Source of the DNA: Paremcibacter congregatus | GTDB taxonomy: Bacteria; Pseudomonadota; Alphaproteobacteria; Sphingomonadales; Emcibacteraceae | Direction: 5' to 3' | Assembly: GCF_006385135.1 (NCBI RefSeq) | Contig: NZ_CP041025.1 | Coordinates: 2,139,501-2,203,500 of the forward strand | DNA length: 64,000 nt | Shown here: one piece after another, positions 18,044-26,876 of the stretch | Numbering within the stretch: the stretch's first letter is position 1 | Layout of the letters: each line of letters begins with the position of its first letter | Notes under the pieces: model-generated | What the model was told of the DNA's origin: nothing | The model's database searches: none | Seen by the model: only the letters and a program-made list of their open reading frames with translations | Position numbers and translations under genes: made by a program

Positions 18044-19529
18044 CTAAATCGTAGAAACCGCCTTTTCACTCAAGAGTTTCAAAGCCGTCATACTTGGAAT
18101 AAAAAAATACTCGCCCCCCCTGACCGTGACAAAACGCGGGATGTTACGGCAAATAAAGGGAGGCTTCTCACCTTCTGGATCATTTTGGATAACGGCCTGA
18201 TCTGTACCGTCATTAGCGCCTGTTAGAATATCCTTGTCATTGCTCTGATAGAAATCATTGCCATAGTTAATCCAGAGCTGCTGAACAAACTCAAACTGTC
18301 GCTCAATACTGGCGTTAATCGCCATAAATATGATGCCATGTTCATCTTGGGTCCCGCCCAAGCTTGTCAAACGGGGTCGGCGTCCCATACGGCAGACCGC
18401 GCCTTAATATCCGACGTCGGCTGGTCAATTTCCCATCGAAACCAAGACTGCCTCGCGGGTTCGTACGCCGGACATGAGCCCCGAAAGGACAGGTAGCGGC
18501 GTCTTTGTCTCCGGTATAGTTAAAGTCATTATTGCGCGCGGAATCAGCGCGTATCGACGGGTCTTGTCCATATGGGGATAGCTCCACCGGTGTTCCGTCA
18601 AGCCAACGCCCCGCCATTTTGGCCGCCAGAATTTCCCATCCCTTCGCAGCCGTACCATCGGCATGTCTGTATTTCGACATATCCAGCGTTTTTGCATATT
18701 CCTTACCGGTATCGACCAGATACTTCCGGAAAGACGCCACATTCTGATGCAGCTTGCGATACACCATATAGGTGCCATTATCCGTCAACAAGCGTGGCCG
18801 CGGGGCTTCTGGTATTGCCTGGGATTCATCCGCATGGCCTAGAATAAACTCGCCCGCGGCAAGGGGTACCCAGGACCCGTCGGCCAGTTGCTTACCTTTC
18901 CCGGGAATTTTCATGGTCGCAAGGTCTGTCCCACTGAAGGACGGATTGCCAATACCATCATCAAAACCGAAATGTTCCTTGGCGCAGGGCTTACCATTAT
19001 AGAATAAAACGTTGGCATCCTGCTGCCCGAGAACTTTAATGCCCCCCGTACTGTCACACAGGGATTTTAACGCCTCATGAAAATCATTGAGATGCGCCTT
19101 TTCGCTTTCGGTGATTTCTGTAAGAGAGCTCAGATCATTTACGGTGCGCGCGTTGATGGTCAGTAAAATATCCACATGTTCCTGCCAGCATTCATCCCAT
19201 TGATGCGGGCCGCTTTCCCCTTCATCACCCAAAAGGTGAGCCCGGGCCTTCATGCCTTCCGCAAAAGCCAGAGGGAACTGACGCAGGCTACTTTCATTCA
19301 GACCGATGGCTTTTAATCCCTGATAAGAAAAGGCTATATTCGTCGTAACCTCGGGCTTGCCGCCCTTTTCCCACATTTCCCCCGTGGTAATATGAGGAAT
19401 TATTTTCTTGATAAACTCCCGCGCTTTACCTTCCTCCGTGACCTGGAACATGATATACCGCGCCAAAGGAAACCGATAGGCCTGTACGATATTGCCTTGT
19501 ATGTCAGCAAGCTTTAACATCTTACCCAT
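18044..19529 (-). pseudogene. DyP-type haem peroxidase, interrupted by a one-base frameshift
   Basis: Residues 1-390 (from ATG 19529) carry DyP hallmarks: GFDDG (188-192, distal Asp), the proximal haem His in FGAHVRRTNPR (His352), and RRRILRRGLPYG. The frame then runs into a stop at about 18342. The missing C-terminus (GGTQDEHGIIFMAI, IERQFEFVQQLW, PRFVTVRGGEYFF) continues at once in another frame down to the stop at 18044. Removing one C from the CCC run at 18357-18359 restores a normal protein of about 494 residues. The ATG directly follows the TGA of the preceding gene, and P450 follows 13 bp later. A genuine mutation, a sequencing error or recoding are all possible. DyP enzymes use peroxide to oxidise dyes, lignin or unknown natural substrates. 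Confidence 0.85.
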
Positions 19530-20153
19530 TCAGACTTCCCCATTTTCAAACTGATATGTAACACTCCCCCGCGCCGGGGTCGGTGCCGCCTTATAGGTCT
19601 CCATGAACGCCAGAAATTCTTTTTGTATTTCTGCCGCATCCTTCCCCTGATGTTCCGCGACAAAGGCGCTGAACTCCTGCTTCAGCATCAGCCCCCGCAG
19701 CATATTTTCCACGGTCATGTCATTAATGGCGGCAAAGAAAAAGGTCGTTTTTATCTGACATTTATAAATATATTGCTTCCACTTTTCCCGCCCGGATTCA
19801 ATACCGGGAAAGCCTGTGCAATGGCGCCATATTGCTTCTATTTCTTGCGGAATATGATCGAACATGCTGTCAAGATAGTCGCAGAGATCACCATCGAAGT
19901 TACTGTTGAACCACAAATAGCGGGATTTCAGGTTATCTTCCCGCGCCACGGTGCCCTCAAAAAACACATCATCCATAATTGACAGCCGCGCCAAATGGGT
20001 TTCCGGCACCGAACCAAACAAAGACTTCCTGCCCTGCGGCAATGCCCTGAGATGATCCCGCAGCAGATCGACTCCACAATGCCCCTGAACCATATTATTC
20101 CGGATCGGGCATAGCACGGTCAGTCCATATGTTATCCCGTTTTTATTGGCCAT
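19530..20153 (-). CDS. unrecognised protein, paralog of the next upstream gene (FNSNFDG family)
   Basis: This 207-residue soluble protein belongs to no family I can name. Its core LWFNSNFDGDL, then an acidic helix and IWRHCTGFPG, aligns with LLFNSNFNGTW ... IWNWSVKFPG of the neighbouring gene. Both also start with a ThrxxxPI-type strand (GLTVLCPIRNN versus AINVITPIKPW) and end with a helical stretch. ATG 20153 is chosen because a GGGGAAAA Shine-Dalgarno precedes it; the longer frame to 20195 would overlap the upstream gene. The stop TGA abuts the ATG of the peroxidase gene, implying translational coupling and a shared task, perhaps as substrate-binding or carrier partner of the haem enzymes. 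Confidence 0.7.
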   Translation of the reverse strand: MANKNGITYGLTVLCPIRNNMVQGHCGVDLLRDHLRALPQGRKSLFGSVPETHLARLSIMDDVFFEGTVAREDNLKSRYLWFNSNFDGDLCDYLDSMFDHIPQEIEAIWRHCTGFPGIESGREKWKQYIYKCQIKTTFFFAAINDMTVENMLRGLMLKQEFSAFVAEHQGKDAAEIQKEFLAFMETYKAAPTPARGSVTYQFENGEV

Positions 20154-20166
20154 AATTTTCCCCTTT

Positions 20167-20781
20167 TTAATCCGTAGAAGGTTCCGGCGACACACCCAAC
20201 CGCCCCAGATCTTTCTGAACGGTCAGCAACATTTTATGATAGGCCTTCAGGAAATCATCAGGCAGCATGTCGGCCGCCTCATCCGCAAGCTTGCCTGTCT
20301 GCGCCATAATATTTTTCGCCGCCTTGATGTCATTCACCGCCGCCCCGGGATAAGCGTTATAAAAATACTCCACATCAAGCTGATTGTGGCGAATGTAATC
20401 AATAAAGGGGGCTTCCGGCCGCGATCCCGGGAATTTGACGCTCCAATTCCAGATACTGTTCAACCCATCCGGCAAGACATCTGAAAAGGCGTCAATATAT
20501 TGCACCCAGGTGCCATTAAAGTTTGAATTGAACAGCAGGTAATCGTAATTCAGCTCTTCCCGGGGCTGATCTTCACCAAGGTGAGGAAACTCGCCTTTGC
20601 GGATGATGACCCATCTGGCAAAATGAATAAAAGAAAGATTGACCAGGCGTTCTGTCGCCTTCGGCCAGATACCAACAAACCAAAACAAAGCTTTCTGGAC
20701 AAATGTTGTCCACGGTTTTATCGGTGTTATTACGTTAATGGCATAGGTTTTGCCATTAATATTCACAACCCTGTCTCGCAT
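20167..20781 (-). CDS. unrecognised protein, FNSNFDG family, first copy
   Basis: The 204-residue product is related along its whole length to the product of 19530-20153. Visible landmarks: TYAINVITPIKPW (about 12-24), a hydrophobic Trp-rich segment (ALFWFVGIWPKATE, about 31-44), FIHFARWVIIRKG, the shared LLFNSNFNGTWVQYIDAF (about 81-98), WSVKFPG, and FYNAYPGAAVNDI. No signal peptide, metal motif or known catalytic motif is evident. Thirteen bases separate its stop from the next start, so both are made from one message. The duplication within a peroxidase/P450 operon suggests paired subunits or two related substrates. Confidence 0.7.
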   Translation of the reverse strand: MRDRVVNINGKTYAINVITPIKPWTTFVQKALFWFVGIWPKATERLVNLSFIHFARWVIIRKGEFPHLGEDQPREELNYDYLLFNSNFNGTWVQYIDAFSDVLPDGLNSIWNWSVKFPGSRPEAPFIDYIRHNQLDVEYFYNAYPGAAVNDIKAAKNIMAQTGKLADEAADMLPDDFLKAYHKMLLTVQKDLGRLGVSPEPSTD

Positions 20782-20825
20782 ATGCCTCCACCCTATAATT
20801 TACCGGCTTTTTACCCCGATCCTGA

Positions 20826-21014
20826 TTAGGTATTTAAGAAATAGGCTCCATTAATAATCAGACACACCAGGCCGACAAGGAACGCCTTGACGAATAACGA
20901 CCTGTCATCCGACATGTTGAATTGCACGCTGAAAATAAAGATATAAGCCAATACCACAAACAAAATGATGGCTGTAATTAACCCAAAAAACAGTAACGGC
21001 ATATGGTTCCCCAA
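20826..21014 (-). CDS. small two-helix membrane protein
   Basis: This 62-residue frame consists almost entirely of two hydrophobic helices (LLFFGLITAIILFVVLAYIFIF and FVKAFLVGLVCLIINGAYF, interrupted here by a polar turn MSDDRS). The start could be ATG 21014 or, four codons later, ATG 21002. It lies 44 bp upstream of the first FNSNFDG gene and 106 bp after the hybrid kinase gene, on the same strand, so it probably belongs to the block. No family is recognised; a membrane anchor or small inhibitor for the block's proteins is possible but unproven. Confidence 0.45.
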   Translation of the reverse strand: MGNHMPLLFFGLITAIILFVVLAYIFIFSVQFNMSDDRSLFVKAFLVGLVCLIINGAYFLNT

Positions 21015-21120
21015 CCTGTTCCTCTGTTATATACTTCCCCAAGTATCAAAATCTTTTCCCAAGACTAATATTAGAATACACTGTTTTAGATATTTCTCAA
21101 ATGGTTTTACCACTATGACA

Positions 21121-22911
21121 TTATATCTGCCATTCTTCTCCACGAACCAGATATGTCACCATACTTCTCAATTTAGCCGGTTGTACAGGTTTTTGTAAAA
21201 CAGACAATCCCTTTGTACGTAGTTGCTCCACGACCCGGTCGTCTCCATCCCCTGTCATCACGATACCCGGCAGGGAATGACCATGTAATTCCTCAATGGC
21301 GGCAACGGCCTCTATACCGGACCCGTCCCGTAATATGATATCCGAAATAACAAGGTCTGGATCGAAACCGTCAGTCTTCAGAAAGGCCAGAGCATCCTCA
21401 ATTGTCGTGAAATCCGCAACCTGATGGCCCCAGTGCCGCATGATGCCGCTGATGCTTTCCCGTGACGTATCCTCATTTGTAAGAACAATCGTGCGTGCAC
21501 AGGTATCTCCCGACCAGATGTTCAACTCCGGCGTTTCAGACACCACTTTAGACAAATTTCCTTGCGGAACCCTGATGCTAAAGACCGACCCGATCCCGAC
21601 ATCAGAATGCATCATCAGGGGATGATCCAGCAACCGGCTTAGGCCGTCCACAATCGACAAGCCAAGCCCCAGGCCGCGGCCGTTTTTCTGATGATCACCT
21701 TTGACCTGGAAAAACTCCCGGAAAATATCCTGCCTGTCGGCTTCCGATATCCCGGCGCCGCTGTCTGCGATATGGATCATTACATACGCGCTTTCGACTT
21801 CCCACGAAACATTCACATAACCTTTATCCGTATAGCGCACCGCATTACTGATCAGATTACGAATAATCCGGCCCAACATGTCCTTGTCGCTATAAACCGT
21901 TTGTGAGCACGGTTTGAAGTTAAGCCGCAAGCCTTTCTCTTTGGCCTGCTCACTGAATTCCTGCATGATTTCGACTAAAATTTCATTGAGAATAAAATGC
22001 GTCCGATGCGGTTCAATCCCCCCGGACTCAATTTTAGAGATATCAAGTAGAGACCCAAGAAGATTGCGCAGCGCTTCTGATGTTTGCGCCACTTTTTTGA
22101 CCAAGTCCTGAATTTTGACCGGATTTTTTTCGTGCATCATGGCCTCAACAAAGAATCCCATTGCATGCAGGGGCTGCCTCAAATCGTGGCTTGCCGCCGC
22201 CAAAAACCGTGACTTGGCTTCGTTATTGTCATCGGCGAGACTGCGGGCCATATCCGCCTTGCTTTTTTCGTGCCTCAAGCGTTCAATAAGTTCCTTGTTT
22301 TCCAGAACCAGATTAATCCCTTTCAGGACATTGACCTGGGCCATGCGACTGTTGAACAGATTGACCCCCAGGAACAGAAACAATAAAATACCAATGGCAA
22401 CCAGCATCTCATTCCCGTCGAATAAACAGCGTATTGCAAGCGGCGCAACACAGGGAATGGCATACGCATAATAGGCGGGCTTATATATCGACAGATAGGA
22501 CACGGATCCTGCCACCATGCCACACAACAAGGTCGCGGATAAAATCAGGACGAAGGGATTGTCCGAAATCGGCAGAACTATACCGATAAATCCCCAAATC
22601 ACCCCAGAAACAAAAGAAAACCCAACGAAAAATCGCGCGTGACTGACCACATTATCAACGGTTATCTTTTCACGTTTTACACTGGAATAGTGCCAAAATC
22701 GCACGCCGGAATAAAGCGCCACCCCGGCAAACCATAACAACGGAATTTGATTGGGAACATCCCCGAGAAGGATTACCGCGATAATGCCCGCCGTGACGAA
22801 GTTCAACCCTGTCATTGCGGGGATTTGTTTCACAAGCATCGAGACCTGTTCCACAAAAATATACTTATCTTTTATTCCACCGCCCATACAAGACCCGTTA
22901 TCTAAAAACAC
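21121..22911 (-). CDS. hybrid sensor histidine kinase with C-terminal receiver
   Basis: The 596-residue protein has five or six membrane helices in residues 25-215 with little periplasmic sequence, a coiled linker, the phosphoacceptor box SHDLRQPLHAMGFFVEAM (about 253), the ATPase domain with DSGAGI and GLGLGLSIV, and a receiver domain (about 465-590) with DLVISDIILRDGSG holding the phosphoacceptor Asp. The SHDLRQPLHA box and receiver are typical of NodV/RpfC-like hybrid kinases that sense through or within the membrane. A GTG start (22911) and ATG 22887 are both possible. The response regulator gene ends 37 bp upstream, so they form a pair; the haem-enzyme genes follow downstream. Confidence 0.88.
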   Translation of the reverse strand: MFLDNGSCMGGGIKDKYIFVEQVSMLVKQIPAMTGLNFVTAGIIAVILLGDVPNQIPLLWFAGVALYSGVRFWHYSSVKREKITVDNVVSHARFFVGFSFVSGVIWGFIGIVLPISDNPFVLILSATLLCGMVAGSVSYLSIYKPAYYAYAIPCVAPLAIRCLFDGNEMLVAIGILLFLFLGVNLFNSRMAQVNVLKGINLVLENKELIERLRHEKSKADMARSLADDNNEAKSRFLAAASHDLRQPLHAMGFFVEAMMHEKNPVKIQDLVKKVAQTSEALRNLLGSLLDISKIESGGIEPHRTHFILNEILVEIMQEFSEQAKEKGLRLNFKPCSQTVYSDKDMLGRIIRNLISNAVRYTDKGYVNVSWEVESAYVMIHIADSGAGISEADRQDIFREFFQVKGDHQKNGRGLGLGLSIVDGLSRLLDHPLMMHSDVGIGSVFSIRVPQGNLSKVVSETPELNIWSGDTCARTIVLTNEDTSRESISGIMRHWGHQVADFTTIEDALAFLKTDGFDPDLVISDIILRDGSGIEAVAAIEELHGHSLPGIVMTGDGDDRVVEQLRTKGLSVLQKPVQPAKLRSMVTYLVRGEEWQI

Positions 22912-22948
22912 TTCTCCTCAGGCACCAGCAACCTGACATGACGCACTG

Positions 22949-23569
22949 TTAATATGGTGAAACCAGTCCGTCCTGAAGGGCGGCAAAGGCCGCCTCAGTC
23001 CTATTATTCACTTTTAGTATTTGAAAAATAGCTGAAATATGCACCCGCACCGTATTATCGGCAATGCCAAGGTTCTGGGCGATTTCCTTGTTGGATTTAC
23101 CTTGTGAAATTAATCGCAGGATTTCGCTTTGACGTGTTGTGAGGACAACCTTGGACCGGCTATGATGGTCCGCCCCATACAGTACATTATCCGGCACATA
23201 TCGTCCTCCTTTCAGGATCAGTTGCAACGCCTGAATCATAATTTCACTGCTCAGGGTTTTAGGAATATACCCCATCACACCGAGTTCCAACGCCCTTTTG
23301 ATCAGGTTATAATCATCGGATCCGGATAAAAACACGATCGGGGCACTAGGGTCCAGTCGGCGAAACCCCTGCAGTCCATCCATTCCGGAAATACCGGGCA
23401 GATCAACATCCAGCAAAATAAGATCGAAACCGTCATCTGTTTCCATCAACTTATAGGCATCTTCACAGGATCCACATTCGCGGATGTCCACCACGTCCGC
23501 CAGCTGGCGTAGAACGAACTTCAGGCCGTCTCGGAACAGAACATGGTCATCAACCAGCAAAATCTTCAT
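22949..23569 (-). CDS. NarL/LuxR-family response regulator
   Basis: The 206-residue two-domain regulator has a receiver (1-about 120) with acidic pocket DDH, phosphoacceptor Asp in LILLDVDLPGISG and conserved Lys in YIPKTL, and a LuxR-type helix-turn-helix (about 140-200) with LTTRQSEILRLISQGKSN and NTVRVHISAIFQIL. It is the first gene of the minus-strand block and is followed by the hybrid kinase, its likely partner. It would control promoters upstream of itself or of 21014. The 699 bp before it are noncoding and hold inverted repeats that might be its sites. Confidence 0.9.
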   Translation of the reverse strand: MKILLVDDHVLFRDGLKFVLRQLADVVDIRECGSCEDAYKLMETDDGFDLILLDVDLPGISGMDGLQGFRRLDPSAPIVFLSGSDDYNLIKRALELGVMGYIPKTLSSEIMIQALQLILKGGRYVPDNVLYGADHHSRSKVVLTTRQSEILRLISQGKSNKEIAQNLGIADNTVRVHISAIFQILKVNNRTEAAFAALQDGLVSPY

Positions 23570-24268
23570 TACCGAATCCCTTATCGTCCTGTATTAAACG
23601 GAGCGAATAGCGTTTTTTATATCCTAAAACAAGAATAATAATATGCCTCTTGAACGTTACAGGCGCAATCTTATTTTGTACATTCGGTCAAAAATGTAGC
23701 TATCGCCCCTATTTTACAGCCCATGCGCGAAGCTTATAGTACAAAAAGACTAGAAATCAATTACATTTGTCGTATTTACGCCCTTGCAGAGAGATCATAT
23801 ACTGTCACAGCATTTGGCAACCGCCTTTGCTTCAGGTCCGTTAAATCGGAAAGGCACTCTGGGGGATACTATATTGGGGAATATGGGCAGTTTTGGGGAA
23901 AACGATGAAGGGATGTTACACAAAAATCTGTTGGGGGTCAGATTGAGTGGAACATCCCTTAGCTCGCTCAAGCCTAAGCTCGCTCGAACACCTATTTATA
24001 TAATCCATTTTCTTAACTAATCAAGCCTTCATGTTACAAAAATGTAATATGGGCCATTTTACATCTTTTGCTTGATTAGACTTACCTAAACTTCCACCCT
24101 ATGAATCAGGAACTTAGCCTTTACGCTTATTAAGAGAGCCCCTTGCCGGATTATAAGACATCACTTTCATGCCTGAGAATTCATATAAAGGAATCGCACA
24201 TTTAGATCCGAATCCAAAAATTCAGCAAACGGTCAGGATAACAGGAAAAGGAGTTTTTAAAGGAAGAG
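23570..24268. other. noncoding interval between response regulator and tRNA-Leu
   Basis: No convincing gene is present; the short open frames lack Shine-Dalgarno sites and family resemblance. The interval is AT-rich and contains G-run stretches around 23870-23940, a short direct repeat AGCTCGCTC (23961 and 23977), and a nested set of inverted repeats at 24017-24079. It probably includes the promoter of the response-regulator block near 23570-23700 and the 3' flank of tRNA-Leu. Confidence 0.6.
24017..24079. repeat. nested inverted repeats (possible operator or structured RNA)
   Basis: The outer arms CTAATCAAGC (24017-24026) and GCTTGATTAG (24070-24079) are perfectly complementary. Inside lie TTACA-N4-TGTAA (24034-24047) and an imperfect palindrome with arms ATGTAATATGG and CCATTTTACAT (24043-24065, one mismatch). 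No T-tract follows on either strand, so a simple terminator is unlikely. The palindromes could be regulator sites. Confidence 0.4.
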
Positions 24269-24355
24269 TGGTGCGTCTGGCCGGACTTGAACCGGCAAGA
24301 CCTTGCGGTCGGCAGATTTTAAGTCTGCTGTGTTTACCAATTTCACCACAGACGC
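24269..24355 (-). tRNA. tRNA-Leu (UAA anticodon)
   Basis: On the minus strand an acceptor stem GCGTCTG/CAGACGC closes a class II tRNA of 87 nt including an encoded CCA (24269-24271). The anticodon stem GCAGA/TCTGC encloses the loop CTTAAAA, anticodon TAA, a long variable arm (CGACCGCAAGGTCTTG region) follows, and the T-arm is GCCGGTTCAAGTCCGGC. The combination of long variable arm and TAA identifies tRNA-Leu. Confidence 0.95.
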
Positions 24356-24444
24356 ATAACTCTAGCTGCTCTTTTAATTCTTTTTCAGGGACTGTCAATC
24401 TTTATCTGTAATGACTTATCTGCCCCTAAACCGCTATTTTGGTC

Positions 24445-25206
24445 CTAGAGTTCTGCTTCCCCGTCAAAGCACTCCTTACCGGTTTCCGCGATTTTACCTT
24501 TCAGCATTTCCAGTGCCTGATCCAGGCTTTTTTCCACTTGGGACCGCAGGACAAAGCTCGCGCCGAAACGTTTATGGCGGTAAAAGGGATAGCTGCCCAG
24601 CGCCACATCAGGATAAGCCGCCTCAACCTCGCGCAGTATAGTCGCGAAAGTGCTTTCACCTTCAAAAACATGGATGGCTTTGGAAACCATTTTATCACCA
24701 CCGAATATCCGGTGTTCAAGGTCCAGCAGCATGCTTTGCATCACCACCGGAATACCGGCAAGGACAAAAACATTACCCATTTGAAAACCCGGCGCCGTAC
24801 TGACCGGATTTTTGATTAAGGTCGCCCCTTCCGGGATCATCGTCATGCGCAGGCGCGCCTCTGATATATTGTCCGTCCCATAATGCTGATGCAGAAGCCT
24901 GACAGCTTCCTCACTTTGCACGAATGGCACGTCAAAGGCCGCCGCGACATTTTCCGCCGTAATATCATCATGGGTTGGCCCGATTCCGCCAGTGGTAAAG
25001 ACATAATCGAAGCCACCGCGCAATTCATTGACCGTATTTTGAATCACTTGTGCAACATCGGGGATCACCCGAACTTCAAGCAATTGAACCCCCATGCGAT
25101 TAAGCCAGAGCGCCAGATGGTTAAGATTCGCATCCTTGGTGCGTCCTGAAAGAATCTCGTCGCCGATAATGATCATGGCGGCGGTGACTGTTTTAACCTG
25201 TGACAT
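24445..25206 (-). CDS. competence/damage-inducible CinA-like, molybdopterin-binding-fold protein
   Basis: This 253-residue protein has only the MoCF_biosynth (MoaB/Mog) domain, starting with AAMIIIGDEILSGRTKDANL and continuing with FVFTTGGIGPTHDDITAE-like glycine loops (DYVFTTGGIGPTHDDIT), which is the CinA N-terminal half; the C-terminal nicotinamide-nucleotide amidase domain is absent. Stand-alone versions are common in Alphaproteobacteria and are annotated as competence/damage-inducible protein A or as molybdopterin-binding. The function is probably pyridine-nucleotide repair (ADP-ribose pyrophosphatase type), but is unproven for this form. ATG 25206 is preferred to the TTG at 25227. Confidence 0.85.
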   Translation of the reverse strand: MSQVKTVTAAMIIIGDEILSGRTKDANLNHLALWLNRMGVQLLEVRVIPDVAQVIQNTVNELRGGFDYVFTTGGIGPTHDDITAENVAAAFDVPFVQSEEAVRLLHQHYGTDNISEARLRMTMIPEGATLIKNPVSTAPGFQMGNVFVLAGIPVVMQSMLLDLEHRIFGGDKMVSKAIHVFEGESTFATILREVEAAYPDVALGSYPFYRHKRFGASFVLRSQVEKSLDQALEMLKGKIAETGKECFDGEAEL

Positions 25207-25279
25207 TCGTGCTGGCTTCTTATTCAATTTGTTGAAGTTTATTTGATTCTAAATCGCATTATGACTATACCCTGTCTTT

Positions 25280-25987
25280 ATGAAATTTGAACATAAACTT
25301 ACATCCGGTCGACTGATAAAACGTTATAAACGATTCTTGGCCGATATCCAATTGGACAATGGCGAGATCATCACCGCCCATTGTGCAAATTCAGGTTCCA
25401 TGATGGGGCTAAAGGAAGAAGGCAGTCCCGTCTGGGTCGCCCCACAAACCAATCCCAAAGCAAAATTACGCTATAAATGGGAACTGGTGGAAGCAGACGG
25501 CGCCCTCGTCGGTATTAATACGGCCCTGCCCAATGGTCTGGTTGAACAGGCGATAATTGACGGTACGATCACAGAATTGCAGGATTATCAAAATCTGCGC
25601 CGGGAAATGAAATATGGCGAGAACAGCCGTATTGATATCTTCCTCTCAGGATCGACCACCGGCGACCAGGACTGTTATGTCGAGGTGAAAAGTGTCACCC
25701 TGTCCCGCAGCCCCGGCATAGCGGAATTCCCCGATGCCGTCACCGCCCGCGGTACAAAACATTTACAGGAACTCCGGCAAATGGTCGCCGATGGCCACCG
25801 CGCCATGATGGTCTACCTGACCCAACGCAGTGACTGTCATGAATTCAGGATTGCCGCAGATATCGACCCGGCCTACGCCAAAGCTCTGGAAGACGCCCTC
25901 CAGGACGGGGTTGAGGCCACTTGTTACAGTTGTAATCTCACCCCGAAAGAGATTATAGTAGAAAGCAGAATTCCCATTCGTCTGTAA
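25280..25987 (+). CDS. sfsA: SfsA family DNA/RNA nuclease-like protein
   Basis: The 235-residue protein has the SfsA layout: an N-terminal OB-like part (GRLIKRYKRFLADIQLDNGE, then HCANSGSMMGL) and a nuclease-like domain with the acidic SRIDIFLSG and VEVKSVTLS (E-x-K) motif and FPDAVTARGTKHLQEL. E. coli SfsA was named for sugar-fermentation stimulation and binds DNA; the conserved E-x-K suggests a PD-(D/E)xK-type nuclease. It is divergent from the CinA-like gene with 73 bp between and followed by map after 41 bp. Confidence 0.9.
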   Translation: MKFEHKLTSGRLIKRYKRFLADIQLDNGEIITAHCANSGSMMGLKEEGSPVWVAPQTNPKAKLRYKWELVEADGALVGINTALPNGLVEQAIIDGTITELQDYQNLRREMKYGENSRIDIFLSGSTTGDQDCYVEVKSVTLSRSPGIAEFPDAVTARGTKHLQELRQMVADGHRAMMVYLTQRSDCHEFRIAADIDPAYAKALEDALQDGVEATCYSCNLTPKEIIVESRIPIRL

Positions 25988-26028
25988 AAGAACTACAGAC
26001 CGTAAAACAGGACGGTACCGCAAATACT

Positions 26029-26853
26029 ATGAAATATGTCAAGGCAAGCGAATCTGAAGCCCGCGCCATCAACGCCATAAAACTCTATGCCCCCGAGGAT
26101 TTCGAAGGCATGCGTAAAGCAGGACGGCTTGCGGCCGAAACCCTCGATATGATCACGGAACATGTCCAACCCGGTGTCACCACCGAGGAACTGGACAGGA
26201 TCTGCGCCGAGTTTGTCGCCGAACGCGGGGCCATCAGCGCCCCCCTGAATTATCGCGGATTCCCAAAATCCATTTGCACCTCCATCAACCACGTGGTTTG
26301 TCACGGCATTCCCGGTCCAAAAGTCCTGAAAAAAGGCGATATCATCAATATTGACGTCACCGTCATTCTTGATGGGTGGTATGGCGACACCAGCCGGATG
26401 TTCTATGCCGGCCCACCATCAGTCAAGGCCAAGCGCCTCGTCGACATTACCTATGAATGCCTGATGCGCGGCATTGCCCAGGTTAAGCCGGGCGCCACCG
26501 TCGGCGATATTGGGTACGCCATTCAGACCTACGCGGAAGCCGAACGTTGCGGTGTGGTTGAGGTATTTTGCGGCCATGGTCTGGGGCTGGTGTTTCATGA
26601 CGCCCCCAACATCATGCATTACGGCAATCCTGGCGAAGGCCCGGAACTGAAAGAAGGCATGTTCTTCACCATCGAACCCATGATCAATCTCGGACGCCCA
26701 GATGTGAAGGTGCTTAATGATGGCTGGACAGCGGTCACCCGGGATAAATCCCTGTCGGCCCAGTTCGAACACAGCATGGGAGTCACCAAAGACGGTGTCG
26801 AAATATTCACCCTGTCACCAAAGGGCTTTAGCTGCCCGCCTTATGGCGACTGA
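26029..26853 (+). CDS. map: methionine aminopeptidase, type I
   Basis: This 274-residue pita-bread metallopeptidase removes the initiator Met from nascent proteins. Metal ligands are visible in order: Asp in INIDVTVILDGWYGDTSRMF (both Asp), His in FCGHGLGLVFHDAP, Glu in FFTIEPMIN and Glu in SAQFEHSMGVT. The substrate-pocket segment NHVVCHGIPG is present. There are about 20 extra N-terminal residues before MRKAGRLAAETLD compared with E. coli Map, as in several alphaproteobacterial versions. It lies 41 bp after sfsA and 23 bp before radC, likely one operon. Confidence 0.95.
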   Translation: MKYVKASESEARAINAIKLYAPEDFEGMRKAGRLAAETLDMITEHVQPGVTTEELDRICAEFVAERGAISAPLNYRGFPKSICTSINHVVCHGIPGPKVLKKGDIINIDVTVILDGWYGDTSRMFYAGPPSVKAKRLVDITYECLMRGIAQVKPGATVGDIGYAIQTYAEAERCGVVEVFCGHGLGLVFHDAPNIMHYGNPGEGPELKEGMFFTIEPMINLGRPDVKVLNDGWTAVTRDKSLSAQFEHSMGVTKDGVEIFTLSPKGFSCPPYGD

Positions 26854-26876
26854 TCAGGTAGAAGGTTGGGGTTATT

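Noticed and set aside
18342-18388. Programmed frameshifting as the explanation for the split DyP
   Set aside because: No slippery heptamer with a convincing downstream structure is evident; a mutation or read error in the G-run is simpler.
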